The notes below the pieces were generated by a model that worked only from the letters and a program-made list of their open reading frames with translations, did no database searches and was not told the DNA's origin. Positions 21,375 to 31,908 of a stretch of 64,000 bases of DNA are shown piece by piece. Source of the DNA: Echinarachnius parma (taxonomy: Eukaryota; Echinodermata; Echinoidea; Clypeasteroida; Echinarachniidae). The position numbers and the translations under genes were made by a program. Numbering within the stretch: position 1 is the first letter of the stretch; every line of letters begins with the position of its first letter. The stretch spans positions 1-64,000 of the forward strand of contig JBAMJV010009705.1 in the NCBI GenBank assembly GCA_037951105.1. Reading direction: 5' to 3'.

Positions 21375-21945
21375 TACACTCTAAAAATGAAGGTGCTAAA
21401 AAACGAGTGATGCTCGCGATCGTGCACCACAAGTGTAAGTAGTGAATTAAAGTCTGCGAGGTGCTAAAAGATCAGTGCTGAAAACTGGTGCTGTGAGAAC
21501 AGCACCACAACGTGCTAAATTCGCAACAATAGAGACTGTATGATACTATCCTTAGAGTGCGTTCGGCTTCCAGTGATGGGAGTTAGCTCAGTCGGTATCG
21601 CGTCTGACTTGGACGCGTGTGATCCCCGGTTCGAATCCTACTATCGGACATCTTTATCCTGCTTCTTTTACCACGAAATGCATATGAGCTAAATTAAGTT
21701 CCGAGTTAACGGAAGCAACCCCTCCCCCCGTATTATTTTTTAGCACTATGGATTTTATTCATCACACACAATGTGGATTTCTTAGCACCAAACGTGCAAA
21801 TTCGGTAACACCTCAAGTGGTGCTTAACTAGCACTTGTACTAGTGCCGAACCAGCACAGCTGTGCTGTCCCTATGCGAGCACCGAAAAGGTGCTGAATGT
21901 AGCTCTCCAAGTGCTAAAAACAGCAGTTCTGTTTTTTTAGTGTAG
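21375..21945. mobile_element. MITE with GTGCTAA repeats enclosing a tRNA-like sequence
   Basis: Ends ACACTCTAAAAATGAAGGTG and the inverted TTTTTTTAGTGTA; interior full of GTGCTAA / TTAGCAC words in both orientations. A tRNA-like stretch sits in the middle (21570-21650). Confidence 0.6.
21570..21650 (+). other. tRNA-like pseudogene or SINE head
   Basis: A box TTAGCTCAGTCGGTA and B box GGTTCGAATCC are near perfect and an anticodon-arm-like GCGTC ... GACGC stem is visible. The D, T and acceptor stems do not pair and the anticodon cannot be placed, so a working tRNA is unlikely. RNA polymerase III could still bind. Confidence 0.55.
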
Positions 21946-22920
21946 TCGCGGGGCTCGTACATGGCTGTTCTTGGCGAGTATGCTCCTCTGGGAGTTGAGG
22001 TGATGCGAAGGATAATTGTGGGGCACACTCTTTGTATTTCTTATTTAAAAAAAATATAAACAAATATATATTTTGTATTGTTTTTCAAAAAAATGGGGGT
22101 ATGTGCCCCTCGTGCCCCCACCCCGCATAACAACGCCACTGATTGGAAACAAAAAAACATGTCTAAGCAACAACAAAACAAATTGTCTCCATCATTGATA
22201 AGCTGTGAAATACGATGTACACCTCATAACTCATGTAGGTTAAAACAATACGATATTGCTCCCTTCTATAGAACAACAAAGTCAAAAGTAAGAAGTCAAA
22301 AGTCAAAGTCAAAGTCAAAGTCAAAAGTTTTACTACAATATTAATACTGTCATTGTATCGTGTCACAACAAGTTTGGTGAAACCGGCCAACTACTCTGCA
22401 TGGTGTCCATGGAACCCCCCCCCCCCCCCCCCCCCCCCCTCCATCAGACTGACATAATGACAAGGCCCTACGACGCCGTTTAACTTGCCTTAATATTCTA
22501 TTTTCATTATTCATCCCCGTAAGGATCGCACATACGTAAAACATTCTGTTCGTATTCGTCATGTTCGTTCGCATTCATTTGGCCTAAAGACAGATTTAAG
22601 ATTTTAAAATACATTGGCAATACATCGATGGCTACTATTTGTTGTTGTACTTAAAATAATGTTACAAAACGTGATGATTTTGATGAATTTAGGAAGTCTC
22701 GCAAAAGATGATGACAAATTGTAATCAGTATTAACCTTTTCAATACGCCTAACAAATGTAAGATCACAAAGAGAAATATTACTATGTGGACATTACATTA
22801 CTACATTGAAACTCCTTTCAATTATCCTCTTTCAAGTTAAGAAATTCACTCTGTTACATTTCGAACCTGATTGAATCACTTTGATAGTGCTTAAACCCAA
22901 ACTTATTTGGTGTGTGAACA

Positions 22921-23346
22921 TTAAAGGGGACTACCAGGCAAAGAACAACACATAGTTATATGGTTTGGTACCTTTGTGTGAAATCAAATAGATGCCCAAC
23001 ATTTTGCAAATACTTGTGTAATTCATAAACGTTATTACCACCACTTACGGAACCATTATGACCTCATGGTTCCGTATGCGGCAAACGTTTGCGAGTGCGC
23101 CAGTTCTATTCACTCGTACGTTTGGAGACAATAGAATCACGGACGATGCGTTCGTCCTGTAGACAAAAGGTACTCTTCGTACGCAGGCAGACCCATGAAC
23201 ACATGATGTTGTATGGGGATTATAATACAAAAATATATACTTTTTTCTGGAAACATATTTTTCTTAACTTTTTTGGTGGAATGGAGTACTCAAAGTATTA
23301 CCTTTTATTTATAAGAATATTATTTTTGGGTGGTGGTACCCTAGAG
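22921..23346. repeat. MITE family A, copy 1
   Basis: Starts AAAGGGGACTACCAGGCAAAG and ends TTTTTGGGTGGTGGTACCCT, imperfect inverted repeats of about 20 bp. Conserved centre has GGTTCCGTATGCGG and TCGTACGCAG. Further copies: 27785-28233, 45347-45770 and a fragment at 1441-1632. Confidence 0.7.
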
Positions 23347-23597
23347 TAAAAACACGAAATACAATACAGGGTCTTCAGTTGGCAGACTAACGGTCGTAGC
23401 GGTCGTGTATCATTTCGAACTTTTAAAAATCAATATGAATTTAACGAATAGGTATTTTCTAGTTCGTATTATCTTCTAAGAAAAGCTATTAAACTATACT
23501 TTCTCTATATAAGACAACTATCTCCCAGCTATTGAAGTTAGCTGGCAAAAAGTGGGCAATACCTTGAAATGAAATGCTGTATTTCTGTATACTGCAG

Positions 23598-23833
23598 GTG
23601 TATATTTATCAAGTGCCGACGTCGACGACATGCCGGTGACATTACGAAGGACGACAAGAAGCCGTTAAGTCGTAACCGCTCATCATCGCCCGATCACGAT
23701 GTGGGAATAGGTTCAATCTGCATCAAGACAAAGACGCCTTCCGACAACCATGTCAACATGTTCGAGATGCTGGACGAGGAAAAAACATCTAATCACTATG
23801 ACAACTGGAAACTACGCGTTGTTTCTGTTAAAG
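23598..23833 (+). CDS. Gene 1 exon 8: juxtamembrane cytoplasmic tail
   Basis: 236 nt, phase 2 to phase 1. Begins with a basic stop-transfer cluster (KCRRRRH), then a hydrophilic tail of no known domain with one tyrosine in the context HYDNW. Confidence 0.85.
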
Positions 23834-23895
23834 GTACATTATTGCAATCTTTGACTTTTTTTTATTTCAATAAACACCAAAGACAGTTCTAGTTA

Positions 23896-24441
23896 TTAGG
23901 GGTACAGTACAGTTTTGGTAAGGCTAAACTTTAGTAACCAAAACCTGAACAATAACATTACAAACTATATAATAGTTATAACTCCACATGCTCGAAAGGT
24001 TTCCAAAATCCAAACCAATAAGTAAAAAGTATGTTTTCATTCAAAATGAGCCATTAAAACACCAGAGGGCGCTCTCTAAAAAAGCATTGGTGTCAACCAT
24101 TTTTCATACAAAATTATGCTTGTGATGTTTTTTTTTAAATAATGATTAAATAAAGAGATCATCAACAACTATTTAAAAACCTCTTTTGACAATTTTTTGA
24201 AAAAGTGTAAGCATTTTTTTAATTAAAAAAAAATCATCAAATAAATCTTGGCCCCAGATTTATTCCGATCGGATATATTTATTGATATTTCAGCCGTTTC
24301 TGAACCGATTTTGATCAAATAAAGTTGATTCTGTCATTAAAATCGTATGCTCTTTCAAATCTGATACTCGGTTTTTCATTATCTCACAACAAAATTATTT
24401 CGTGCAGCGCCCTCTATTCCAAAACTGAACTACCCCTTTAA
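23896..24441. repeat. MITE family B, inverted copy
   Basis: Starts GGGGTACAGTACAGTTTTGG and ends CCAAAACTGAACTACCCC, the reverse arrangement of the copies at 28231-28783 and 58401-58943. Confidence 0.7.
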
Positions 24442-24559
24442 GCATACTATATATACTTTATAAACTAAAGAGCGCTAGCAATAGTTATGGATTTGTTGAG
24501 TTAATGAAGATTATTATCATTGCAGGCAGTATAAATTGCTGATAAATACCCACAATCAT

Positions 24560-24745
24560 AATAATAAAAGTGTTGATGTATGTAGCGCCTATCACGAATT
24601 CACGATTGATAACCATCTCTATTAAGCGCTTTACAATTATATTATGTCATCGGATACATTCTGCAATCAATCCAGCACACAAAGTGCCCGTTTTCCACTT
24701 CCTGGGGAGCCCACCAGCCTGGCAACCTTGTGGGCGCACATAATG
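24560..24745. repeat. SINE-like remnant
   Basis: Contains AAGCGCTTTACAATTATATT and other words shared with the SINE-like tails at 1285-1336 and 57541-57605. Weak and diverged. Confidence 0.35.
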
Positions 24746-24769
24746 CTATTAAATTTTAATTAAAAACCC

Positions 24770-26862
24770 AATTCAAACTCTATATTTTTTTTTCCTACTC
24801 ATAGATATGAAATTTTAGATATTGTTTCGAAATTTGATTCTAAGAAAAGTTCAGGCCATGATGAAATTAATAATTTCATTTTAAAAGGCATTATATCTTC
24901 CGTTGTGGATCCTCTTGTTCATATTTTTAATTTGTCTTTATTATATGGCCAGGTACCAAATTCTATGAAAATTGCTAAGGTTATTCCTTTGTTTAAAAAA
25001 GGAGATAAATTAGATGTAAATAATTATCGACCGATTTCTTTATTGTCCTCTTTTTCGAAAATTTTAGAAAAAATAATTTATTCCCGGACAGTATCCTTTT
25101 TGAAGAATAATAATATTTTTTCTAATCTCCAATTTGGTTTTAGGGAAAAACATAATACTGTACACGCATTATTGTCTTTTATTGAGAAGGTAGCTCATGC
25201 AATCGACAAATCTTCTCATACGATAGGCATTTTCCTGGACTTCTCCAAGGCCTTTGACACAATTAATCACGACATTTTACTTTATAAACTTTCACATTAT
25301 GGTGTACGTGGGATGGCCTTGGAGTGGTTCAGGAGCTATCTTTCGGATAGAAAGCAGTATGTATCTTTAAATGATAACTCTTCTGCTCCCCATAATATAA
25401 ATTGTGGTGTTCCACAAGGTAGTATACTAGGCCCACTTTTATTTATTTTATATATTAATGACTTTTGTCGATCATCCGAAATTTTGTCTTTCGTACTTTT
25501 CGCTGATGATACGAATTTGTTTTTTTCTCATAATGATTCTTATAGACTAGTTGAAATTATTAATATTGAAATGAGTCATATTTTATCGTGGATCAGAGCG
25601 AACAAATTATCATTGAATCTCCAGAAAACGAAATATATGTTGTTTAGTAAATCTATAGATTCGTTACCTGCTAACATAGTTTTTGAAAACACCCCTTTGG
25701 AGTGTGTTTCATTCATTAAATTTTTGGGTGTAACGGTTGACAATAACCTTACTTGGAAATTTCATATTGATAATATTTGTAAAACAATTTCTCGTAATAT
25801 TGGTATAATTAATAAAGTGAAGACATGTCTTCCTTTTAATTCATTAATTATGCTTTATAGTTCTTTGATACTCCCATACTTGAATTATGGTATCTTAGTT
25901 TGGGGTAACACTCATGAAACTTTATTGGATAAAGTGTTGTTATTACAAAAGAAGATTATTCGTATTATTTGTAATTCCCCCTTTCTCTCCCATACAGACC
26001 CCTTATTTTTTGAAAATAAGATACTGAAGGTAAAAGATCTATATTTATTTCAACTTGGTCAATTTATGTATAATTATAATAAAAATATGTTGCCATCTGT
26101 TTTTCAAGAAATGTTTTTTAAAAATAGCTCAGTTCATAATTATCCAACAAGACATTCTGAAGAATTTCATTTACCTCTCTTGCGGACCCTCCTTGCTCAA
26201 AATACATTTATATATGAAGGCCCCAAATTATGGAATTCTTTAAGTACTGAAATAAAAAATGCTCCATCGATTAATATTTTTAAGAAAAATTTTAAATTGT
26301 TTTTATTACAATCTTATGTACATCATTGAACTATATCGCCCATTTACTCTTTCCCCGTCCGTACGTCATCCTGAACAAGGTCTTTCTCTACTCGCAGACT
26401 CAAAATGTAATCTGATATGATATATTGTGCCTTCTCATGCATAGCTCCTTTCTAAGCGCGCAACTCTTTTTCCTCATTTTCACTTGAACCCCACATGTAG
26501 CTCATCCTTTTGTACTACTGATTATATTTGTACCCCCGATCCCTCACTTCCGTTTGGCAGTGTCTAATTGTTGTATTGTATCCGTCATCTCCTATTGTTG
26601 TCAAATTCTCTCTTGTCCCATGTAGGTCTCTGTTGGCACCCCTTTTTTCCTCTATACTTTTTTGTAGTCTAGAATGTGTTAATTTAAATATACAATAATA
26701 TTCCTAACTATTATTTGAGGGGTCCACAATTGTACAAGCACTGCTTTTTAGTGGACCCCTCTTGTTTCCAATATGTATATCTCTATTTTGTATAAATTGT
26801 AATAATTCATTTGTAATGTTTTGTTGGAAGCAAGAATAAAATTGAAATTGAAATTGAAATGC
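24770..26862 (+). mobile_element. 5'-truncated LINE
   Basis: Contains the reverse transcriptase ORF below, a 3' UTR with a hairpin (GAGGGGTCCAC ... GTGGACCCCTC at 26716-26763) and an (ATTGAA)n tail ending near 26861. No endonuclease domain remains, so the element lost its 5' half on insertion. It lies in the last intron of gene 1. Confidence 0.85.
24790..26329 (+). CDS. LINE reverse transcriptase (C-terminal part of ORF2)
   Basis: The frame is open from about 24790 to TGA at 26327-26329. Conserved blocks follow in order: KKSSGHDEI, AKVIPLFKKGD, NNYRPISLLSSFSKILEKII, FGFREKHNT, FLDFSKAFDTINHDIL, GVPQGSILGPLLFILYIND, the catalytic FADDT near residue 200 of the ORF that starts at 24905, then KFLGVTVD and the LILPYLNYGILVWG thumb region. 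The frame is intact over more than 500 codons, so the insertion is fairly recent or the copy was active not long ago. The family looks CR1/Jockey-like. Codon use is very AT-rich, unlike the host exons. Confidence 0.9.
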
Positions 26863-27045
26863 TAAGGAACTACGCTCCATTCTTCCGGGTACTCATACAC
26901 CTGGGTGAAGAGCAGCAAATGTGGATACATTTTCTTGCTGGAGGAAAAATGCGATTTGCATACTCTGGCTTCGAACTCGGGACCTCATGATTGGAAGGCA
27001 CGCGCTTTTCCAATCTTTCCACACCACTTCCACAATCATGCCAGT
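26862..27045 (-). repeat. tRNA-derived SINE remnant
   Basis: The minus strand has GAGTTCGAAGCC (B-box-like) upstream of a polymerase III-like sequence. It directly follows the LINE tail. Confidence 0.4.
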
Positions 27046-27264
27046 AATATTTCGAGTATTTTTGTTATTTACTACACGTAGAAATATAAATAAATTAGTA
27101 AAGCAATGTTCTCTGGAACTAGTAAATTAAATGCAATTCCAATGAATTCGTAAGAACGTTTTGAAGCTTCCACCTACCCCCTCAATAAAAAAAAAATAAA
27201 AAAATTATCATAATTTACATTATTATTTTATCTTATAAATGTACATCATATCCTTCATTTAAAG

Positions 27265-27506
27265 ACGATGCACTACAAACCAAGACGACGTCGATGACGA
27301 CGACGACGCCTAAAAAGAAAAGTGATATCGGAAATGAGGGTGGCTTGGAAGATCCAGACCTACACGTATACGCTAACACAACTATCGACCAGTCCAACAT
27401 TCCGACGCAACCTAAAATGCCACCACTGCCAATGCCCGCAAAATCAGCCGTTACTATGGGAACCCCCATTGACCCATCGCAGGAACTGTACATCACTGTA
27501 CTATAA
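27265..27506 (+). CDS. Gene 1 exon 9: tail end and stop
   Basis: 242 nt from acceptor CATTTAAAG to TAA at 27504-27506. Contains tyrosines in VYANT and LYITVL; the final TVL fits the class I PDZ-binding rule (Ser/Thr-x-hydrophobic-COOH). The Tyr motifs do not meet the strict ITIM consensus at position -2. Confidence 0.85.
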
Positions 27507-27529
27507 TACCTTTCCGGGTCAAACGCTGT

Positions 27530-27630
27530 GATAGGTGGCTTGCCATACATCGTTTTAAAAGAGTAACGCGGCATTCCGTAGTTTGTGGATGTTCTCGGAG
27601 TTTTATCGAATTTGATTTCACTCATAAAAA
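27530..27630. repeat. Repeat unit TGATAGRTGGCTTGCC, copy 1
   Basis: Shares TGGCTTGCCATAC, GTAACGCGGC and TGGATGTT with 30218-30282 and 30489-30596. It begins 23 bp after the stop codon of gene 1, so it is part of the 3' UTR. Confidence 0.65.
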
Positions 27631-27784
27631 AAAACCTATTAGTGTCTTGATTTCGGAGTTGTGAGGAGAAGGAGAACGTGAACACATAACATGGGGGCCG
27701 GCCGGGAAACAACAAATAGTTGAATATCACACACAAACAAAACTGTGGAAAATGGACGTAATAGATGCATGAAGCTCGTTGTGT

Positions 27785-28233
27785 TAAAGGGGACCACCAG
27801 GCAAAGAACAACACATTATTATATGTTTCGGTACCGTTTTGTGATATCAAATAGATACGTAACATTTTGCAAAGGGTTGTGTAATTCATAAACAAAGCAA
27901 TTAATTTCCACCACTTACGAAACCACTGCTATTTCCTGGTTCCATACGGGCCAACCATTTGCGAGCGCGCCAATGCTATTCACGCGCACGTTTGTAAACA
28001 ATAGATTCCCGGGCGATTCGTTCGGTCTGCACACATTGCAATTCACCGCTGCGCACACATAGCAGTCTGCGTAATTCAGACCGCATGAACGCATGCTTTA
28101 GAATGGTGATGCGTTTCCAATTATATATTTTTTTTCTGGAAACATATTTTTGTGAACTTGTTGATGAAATGGAATACTAAAGATGTTACCTTTCTTTAAT
28201 AAGAATATTATTTTTGGGTGGTGGTACCCTTTA
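27785..28233. repeat. MITE family A, copy 2
   Basis: Complete copy, AAAGGGGACCACCAGGCAAAG to GGTGGTGGTACCCTTTAA. The adjoining MITE B shares its terminal TTAAA. Confidence 0.75.
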
Positions 28234-28783
28234 AAGGGGTAGTTTAGTTTTGGTAGAGAGGGCGCTGCACATCACAATTTTTTGTGAGGTAATGAAAAAC
28301 TGAGTGTCGAATTTGAGAGAACATGCAATTTTAATGGCAGAATAAACTTTATTTGGTCAAAATCGACCAAGAAACGGCTGAAATATCAATAAATATATCT
28401 GATCTTATAATTATTTGGGGTCCAAATAATTGGATGATTTTTTCAAAAAATAAAAAAAATGCTTGCACTTTTTCAAAAAATTTCAAAAGCGTTTTTTAAA
28501 TAGTTGTTGATGATCTCTCTATTTATTCATTATTTCAATAAAACATCACATGCATAATTTTGTATGAGAAATGGTTGAAACTTGAAACCAATGCCTTTAT
28601 AGAAAGCGCCCTCTTGTGTTTTAATGGCTCTTTTTTGTAATGATAACGGGCTTTTTACTTAGTCGTTTGTAATTTTGTATACCTTTCAAGAATGGTGGGG
28701 TTATAAATATTAGTTTGTAATGTTACTGTGCAGGTTTTGGTTACTAAAGCTCAGCCTTACCAAAACTGTACTACCCCTTTAAA
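28231..28783. repeat. MITE family B, complete copy
   Basis: Inverted ends TTTAAAGGGGTAGTTTAG and the complement AACTGTACTACCCCTTTAAA. Very similar over full length to 58401-58943, so both insertions are recent. Confidence 0.8.
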
Positions 28784-29603
28784 TAAATCAAACTTTATTT
28801 ATAATAGTTTTTTTGCATCTGGATGATCTGGTTGATGCAGGCAGAGAATGCATTTTTATTTTGTTGTTGTTTTGTTTTTAATTGTTAAATTTAAAGGAAT
28901 GTGCAAAGAAATTGCATTCAAAGAAAGCGTTATTGTATATTACGTATAAACAAAACTCATACAGTGGAAATTAACATGTGCAGCTGATGCAGGTTAAAGC
29001 CAGTTGTTTTTGTTGAAGTTTTGATACTTGTGTACATGTACATGTTGTAATATAACTTTAGTAAAACTGATATTTAATGTATGAAGACAAAATGCATGTT
29101 TTGTTTTGAAGAATTTTTTTGATTATATGATGTGTATTATAGTTGGTACTTTATGCTAGCAACCGGAAACTCACTAGTTAAGCATGAAGATGATAATTGT
29201 GAAAGGTACATAATTAGACAAAAGTTGTAATTATGTGTATGATATCATTATGCCATGAAAGATGTTCGTAATTTGTTATAAATGTTGTACATGAGTGTTG
29301 TACATGAATGTATAATAGTTAGTTTTGCTTGCATATGTGAATTCAGACTGATCAACAGGAAACGATTTGTTTTGCTGTTGTACTAATTGCATGCTGGTAC
29401 AGATTGTACAGTTATGCACAATTATGTAAATTACATATTTTTGTTGAAGTTTTGTAAATGTATTTTACTTTTGATTACATGTATTGTAAGGATGAAACAT
29501 ATTTATGCCACTAGACAATAAGATATGTCATATAAGTTATATGCATGTTAGAATAACGTAGGTTACATGCAGTTGCAGTTGTACGTTAGGTTATGATGTG
29601 TAT

Positions 29604-30600
29604 GCAGCACACACAACGCGTCGCCGATAGCACACCAAACCGATAGTACGTCACCTACGTCTGCAACCCCTAGCCTTAAGGCCGCGCACGCCAACAATTC
29701 CCCACTCCTGACGACGGATAGTCAACCTATTCGAAACGTCGAGCCCCTCCTACCATCCACCCTCTCCTTTCTAGGACTACCAACAGTCCTTTCTAGGACT
29801 ACCAACTGTCCCTTTTAGGACTCTCCTAGAAAGAATACCAACAGTCCTTTTTAGGACTATCCCAACAGTCCTTTCTAGGACTACCAACAGTCCTTTCTAG
29901 GACTACCAACAGTTCTTTTTAGGACTCTCCTAGAAAGAATACCAACAGTCCTTTTCAGGACTACCAACAGTCCTTTCTAGGACTACCATAGTCCTTTTCA
30001 GGACTCACCAATCCACCCATCTCACATGGTGCAACCGCAAACCACACGTATTATATGTAAATATTATATTACATACAGAGTTATTGGTACGCACGTCTTT
30101 ATAGTCTTGTTACAGGTAATGGTTCAGTAGTGAATTTAAGATTTGCTAGATTTGAAATACTGTGTTTTGGAGGTAGATCATTCTCAGATGTGAATGATCT
30201 CTTTAAGGGGGGAAATGTGATAGATGGCTTGCCATACAGCGTTTAGAGTAACGCGGCGTTTCGTAGTTTTTGGATGTTCTCGGCAGCACACACAACGCGT
30301 CGCCGATAGCACACCAAACCGATAGTACGTCACCTAAGTCCGCAACCCCTAGCCTTAAGGCCGCGCACGCCAACAATTCCCCACTCCTGACGACGGATAG
30401 TCAACCTATTCGAAACGTCGAGCCCCTCCTACCATCCACCCTCTCCTCGCAATACCAACAGTCCTTTCCAGGACTATTCCAACAGAAATGTGATAGATGG
30501 CTTGCCATACAGCGTTTAGAGTAACGCGGCGTTTCGTAGGTTTTGGATGTTTTCGGAGTTTTAACGAACAGGTTTTGATTTTACTCATAAAAACAAATAT
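29604..30600. mobile_element. Penelope-like repeat complex with possible hammerhead cores
   Basis: A 164-bp unit (GCAGCACACACAACGCGTCG ... CCACCCTCTCC) occurs at 29604-29767 and 30283-30446 with about two differences. Each has CTGACGA, a 6 to 7-bp stem (GGATAG / CTATTC) and GAAAC, at 29708-29737 and 30387-30416, the order of a hammerhead ribozyme core. Penelope-like elements are known to carry hammerheads in their pseudo-LTRs. Between the copies lies an AGGACT minisatellite and the unit TGATAGATGGCTTGCC. No reverse transcriptase ORF is present. Confidence 0.5.
29767..30005. repeat. AGGACT palindromic minisatellite
   Basis: About ten units of the type CTTTCTAGGACTACCAACAGT. Each AGTCCTTTCTAGGACT word folds on itself, so the array could form serial hairpins. 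Confidence 0.8.
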
Positions 30601-31066
30601 ATATCATTTTTATTCTCTTGAAAAGATTTTACATGTTTTAAATAATCTTATAGTTTAGTTATTAGTGGGTAAATGTCAATTTTTTCAAATACTTATATAT
30701 TAGTATATAATGTTTATTTCATCATCGTTTCTTGCCTTATTCAAATGTAAGTATATCATCCATACATGTACAGAGGGTCCTACGCCTCACTAGCAATAGT
30801 TGCTATTTCTGCATGGTCCTTTTACCAATTTGTTTGTCTGGACTCTGTTAACATTTCTTACATACATGTATGATTGTTATCTTGTTATCTTTGAACATAT
30901 TGGTAATAAAGGTTTTCATTCATTCATTCATTCATTCAATTAGTTTGGCCAGTATAGATGTTTTCGGTAACTTTCCCAAAACTGTCAATTGACTTTAAAG
31001 TGGTATTACAGTAGGCAATGGGGCTGTTTCCATTGTCGTTAACGCAAGAGGACGCCATTCAGAAAC

Positions 31067-31236
31067 TGTTGGGTTCTTAATCACTCAAAGAACGACCACG
31101 GTCACTCATGGTTTACGTTACATGGTGCCATCTTTAATCGAAGCTCATAGCAACAACAACTGAGCCTATGGAAGGCCAACAGATACAATATAATTATGGA
31201 ACGCTAATGGTGTATACAACTTAGTAATACATAACA
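31067..31236 (-). repeat. 3' LTR
   Basis: 170 bp, TG...CA bounded; matches the other LTR without a visible difference. Confidence 0.95.
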
Positions 31237-31908
31237 ACTCTCCCCCCTGCCAATTTTAAAAATACAATGTGTCTTTAAGAAATTCCATATCACTCAATGT
31301 GACAAAGGTGGTATAGCCTTACTTTCTTGCAATTGTTGTGAGCATATTTTAAACCTAAGCATTCCAGTAAAGTTATTTTCAATGTCGTACTTGTAAAGGT
31401 TTGAAATACGGCTAGAAAAGTATAATCATCACTGTTTCCATTATAAAAAATTTCAACTTGCAATCACTTATACATTTTTATAATCGTTCATACACAACCT
31501 TAAAATCATACGAAATTGTGTTATTTATAATGTAACAAACAAACTTGAAATATAACTTTTCTGTTATGAACAAACATATGTATCTGCTGATCATTGTTAA
31601 TAAAGGTACACATAAAATTTCACTTTTGTGTTTCATTGTGCTTCATTGTATGTTGTAATTAAAATATGTATGGAAGCCTAGCAATCTTTTTGCCAGCTCA
31701 TGTGGATAACAAAATAAGCATTAACAGTGTTCCTATCAAATAATCTCAATAACCGTAAACAATGTTAACAATACTTCAAGGTTCTGTGTTTCTTGATAAA
31801 CTTCTTCAAACACACTGATTCCAAATGTAACATCATAAATCAGCATCTTTAGTAAGGTTTAAAATACCTTAATTGCCTGTCTTATGATTGGGGTAATGGA
31901 AATGTACT

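Larger units (their letters stand above)
3505..27506 (+). pseudogene. Gene 1: MAM-Sushi type I membrane receptor, disrupted by a DNA transposon
   Basis: Nine exons: 3505-3571, 4917-5060, 6355-6413 plus 14170-14364 (one exon split by the transposon at 6414-14165), 14811-14895, 18544-18774, 19038-19247, 21230-21305, 23598-23833, 27265-27506. Without the transposon they total 1545 nt, a 514-residue protein: signal peptide, MAM domain, Thr-rich stalk, one Sushi/CCP module, one membrane span and a cytoplasmic tail ending in TVL, a class I PDZ-binding form. As the sequence stands, translation runs into the transposon end and stops at 6444-6446 after 100 codons, so this allele should give only a short secreted half-MAM peptide unless splicing rescues it. 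MAM and Sushi modules are adhesion and recognition domains; ligand unknown. All splice phases agree, so the model is strong. Only the broken state is allele-dependent: the insertion could be fixed, polymorphic or confined to one haplotype. Confidence 0.88.
27507..31061. other. Region between gene 1 and the Ty3/gypsy element
   Basis: Holds the 3' flank of gene 1, MITE A (27785-28233) and MITE B (28231-28783) joined end to end, about 800 bp of AT-rich DNA (28784-29600) with nothing recognised, and the Penelope-like repeat complex at 29604-30600. An (ATTC)n run is near 30918-30938. Confidence 0.5.

Noticed and set aside
21570-21650. Functional tRNA gene
   Set aside because: A and B boxes are good, but D, T and acceptor stems do not pair.
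27485-27506. Classical ITIM in the gene 1 tail
   Set aside because: YITV has Glu, not Ser/Ile/Val/Leu, two residues before the tyrosine.
27233-27895. 220-codon minus-strand ORF
   Set aside because: It overlaps the last exon of gene 1, whose reading frame is fixed by splice phase, and runs into MITE A; no domain seen.
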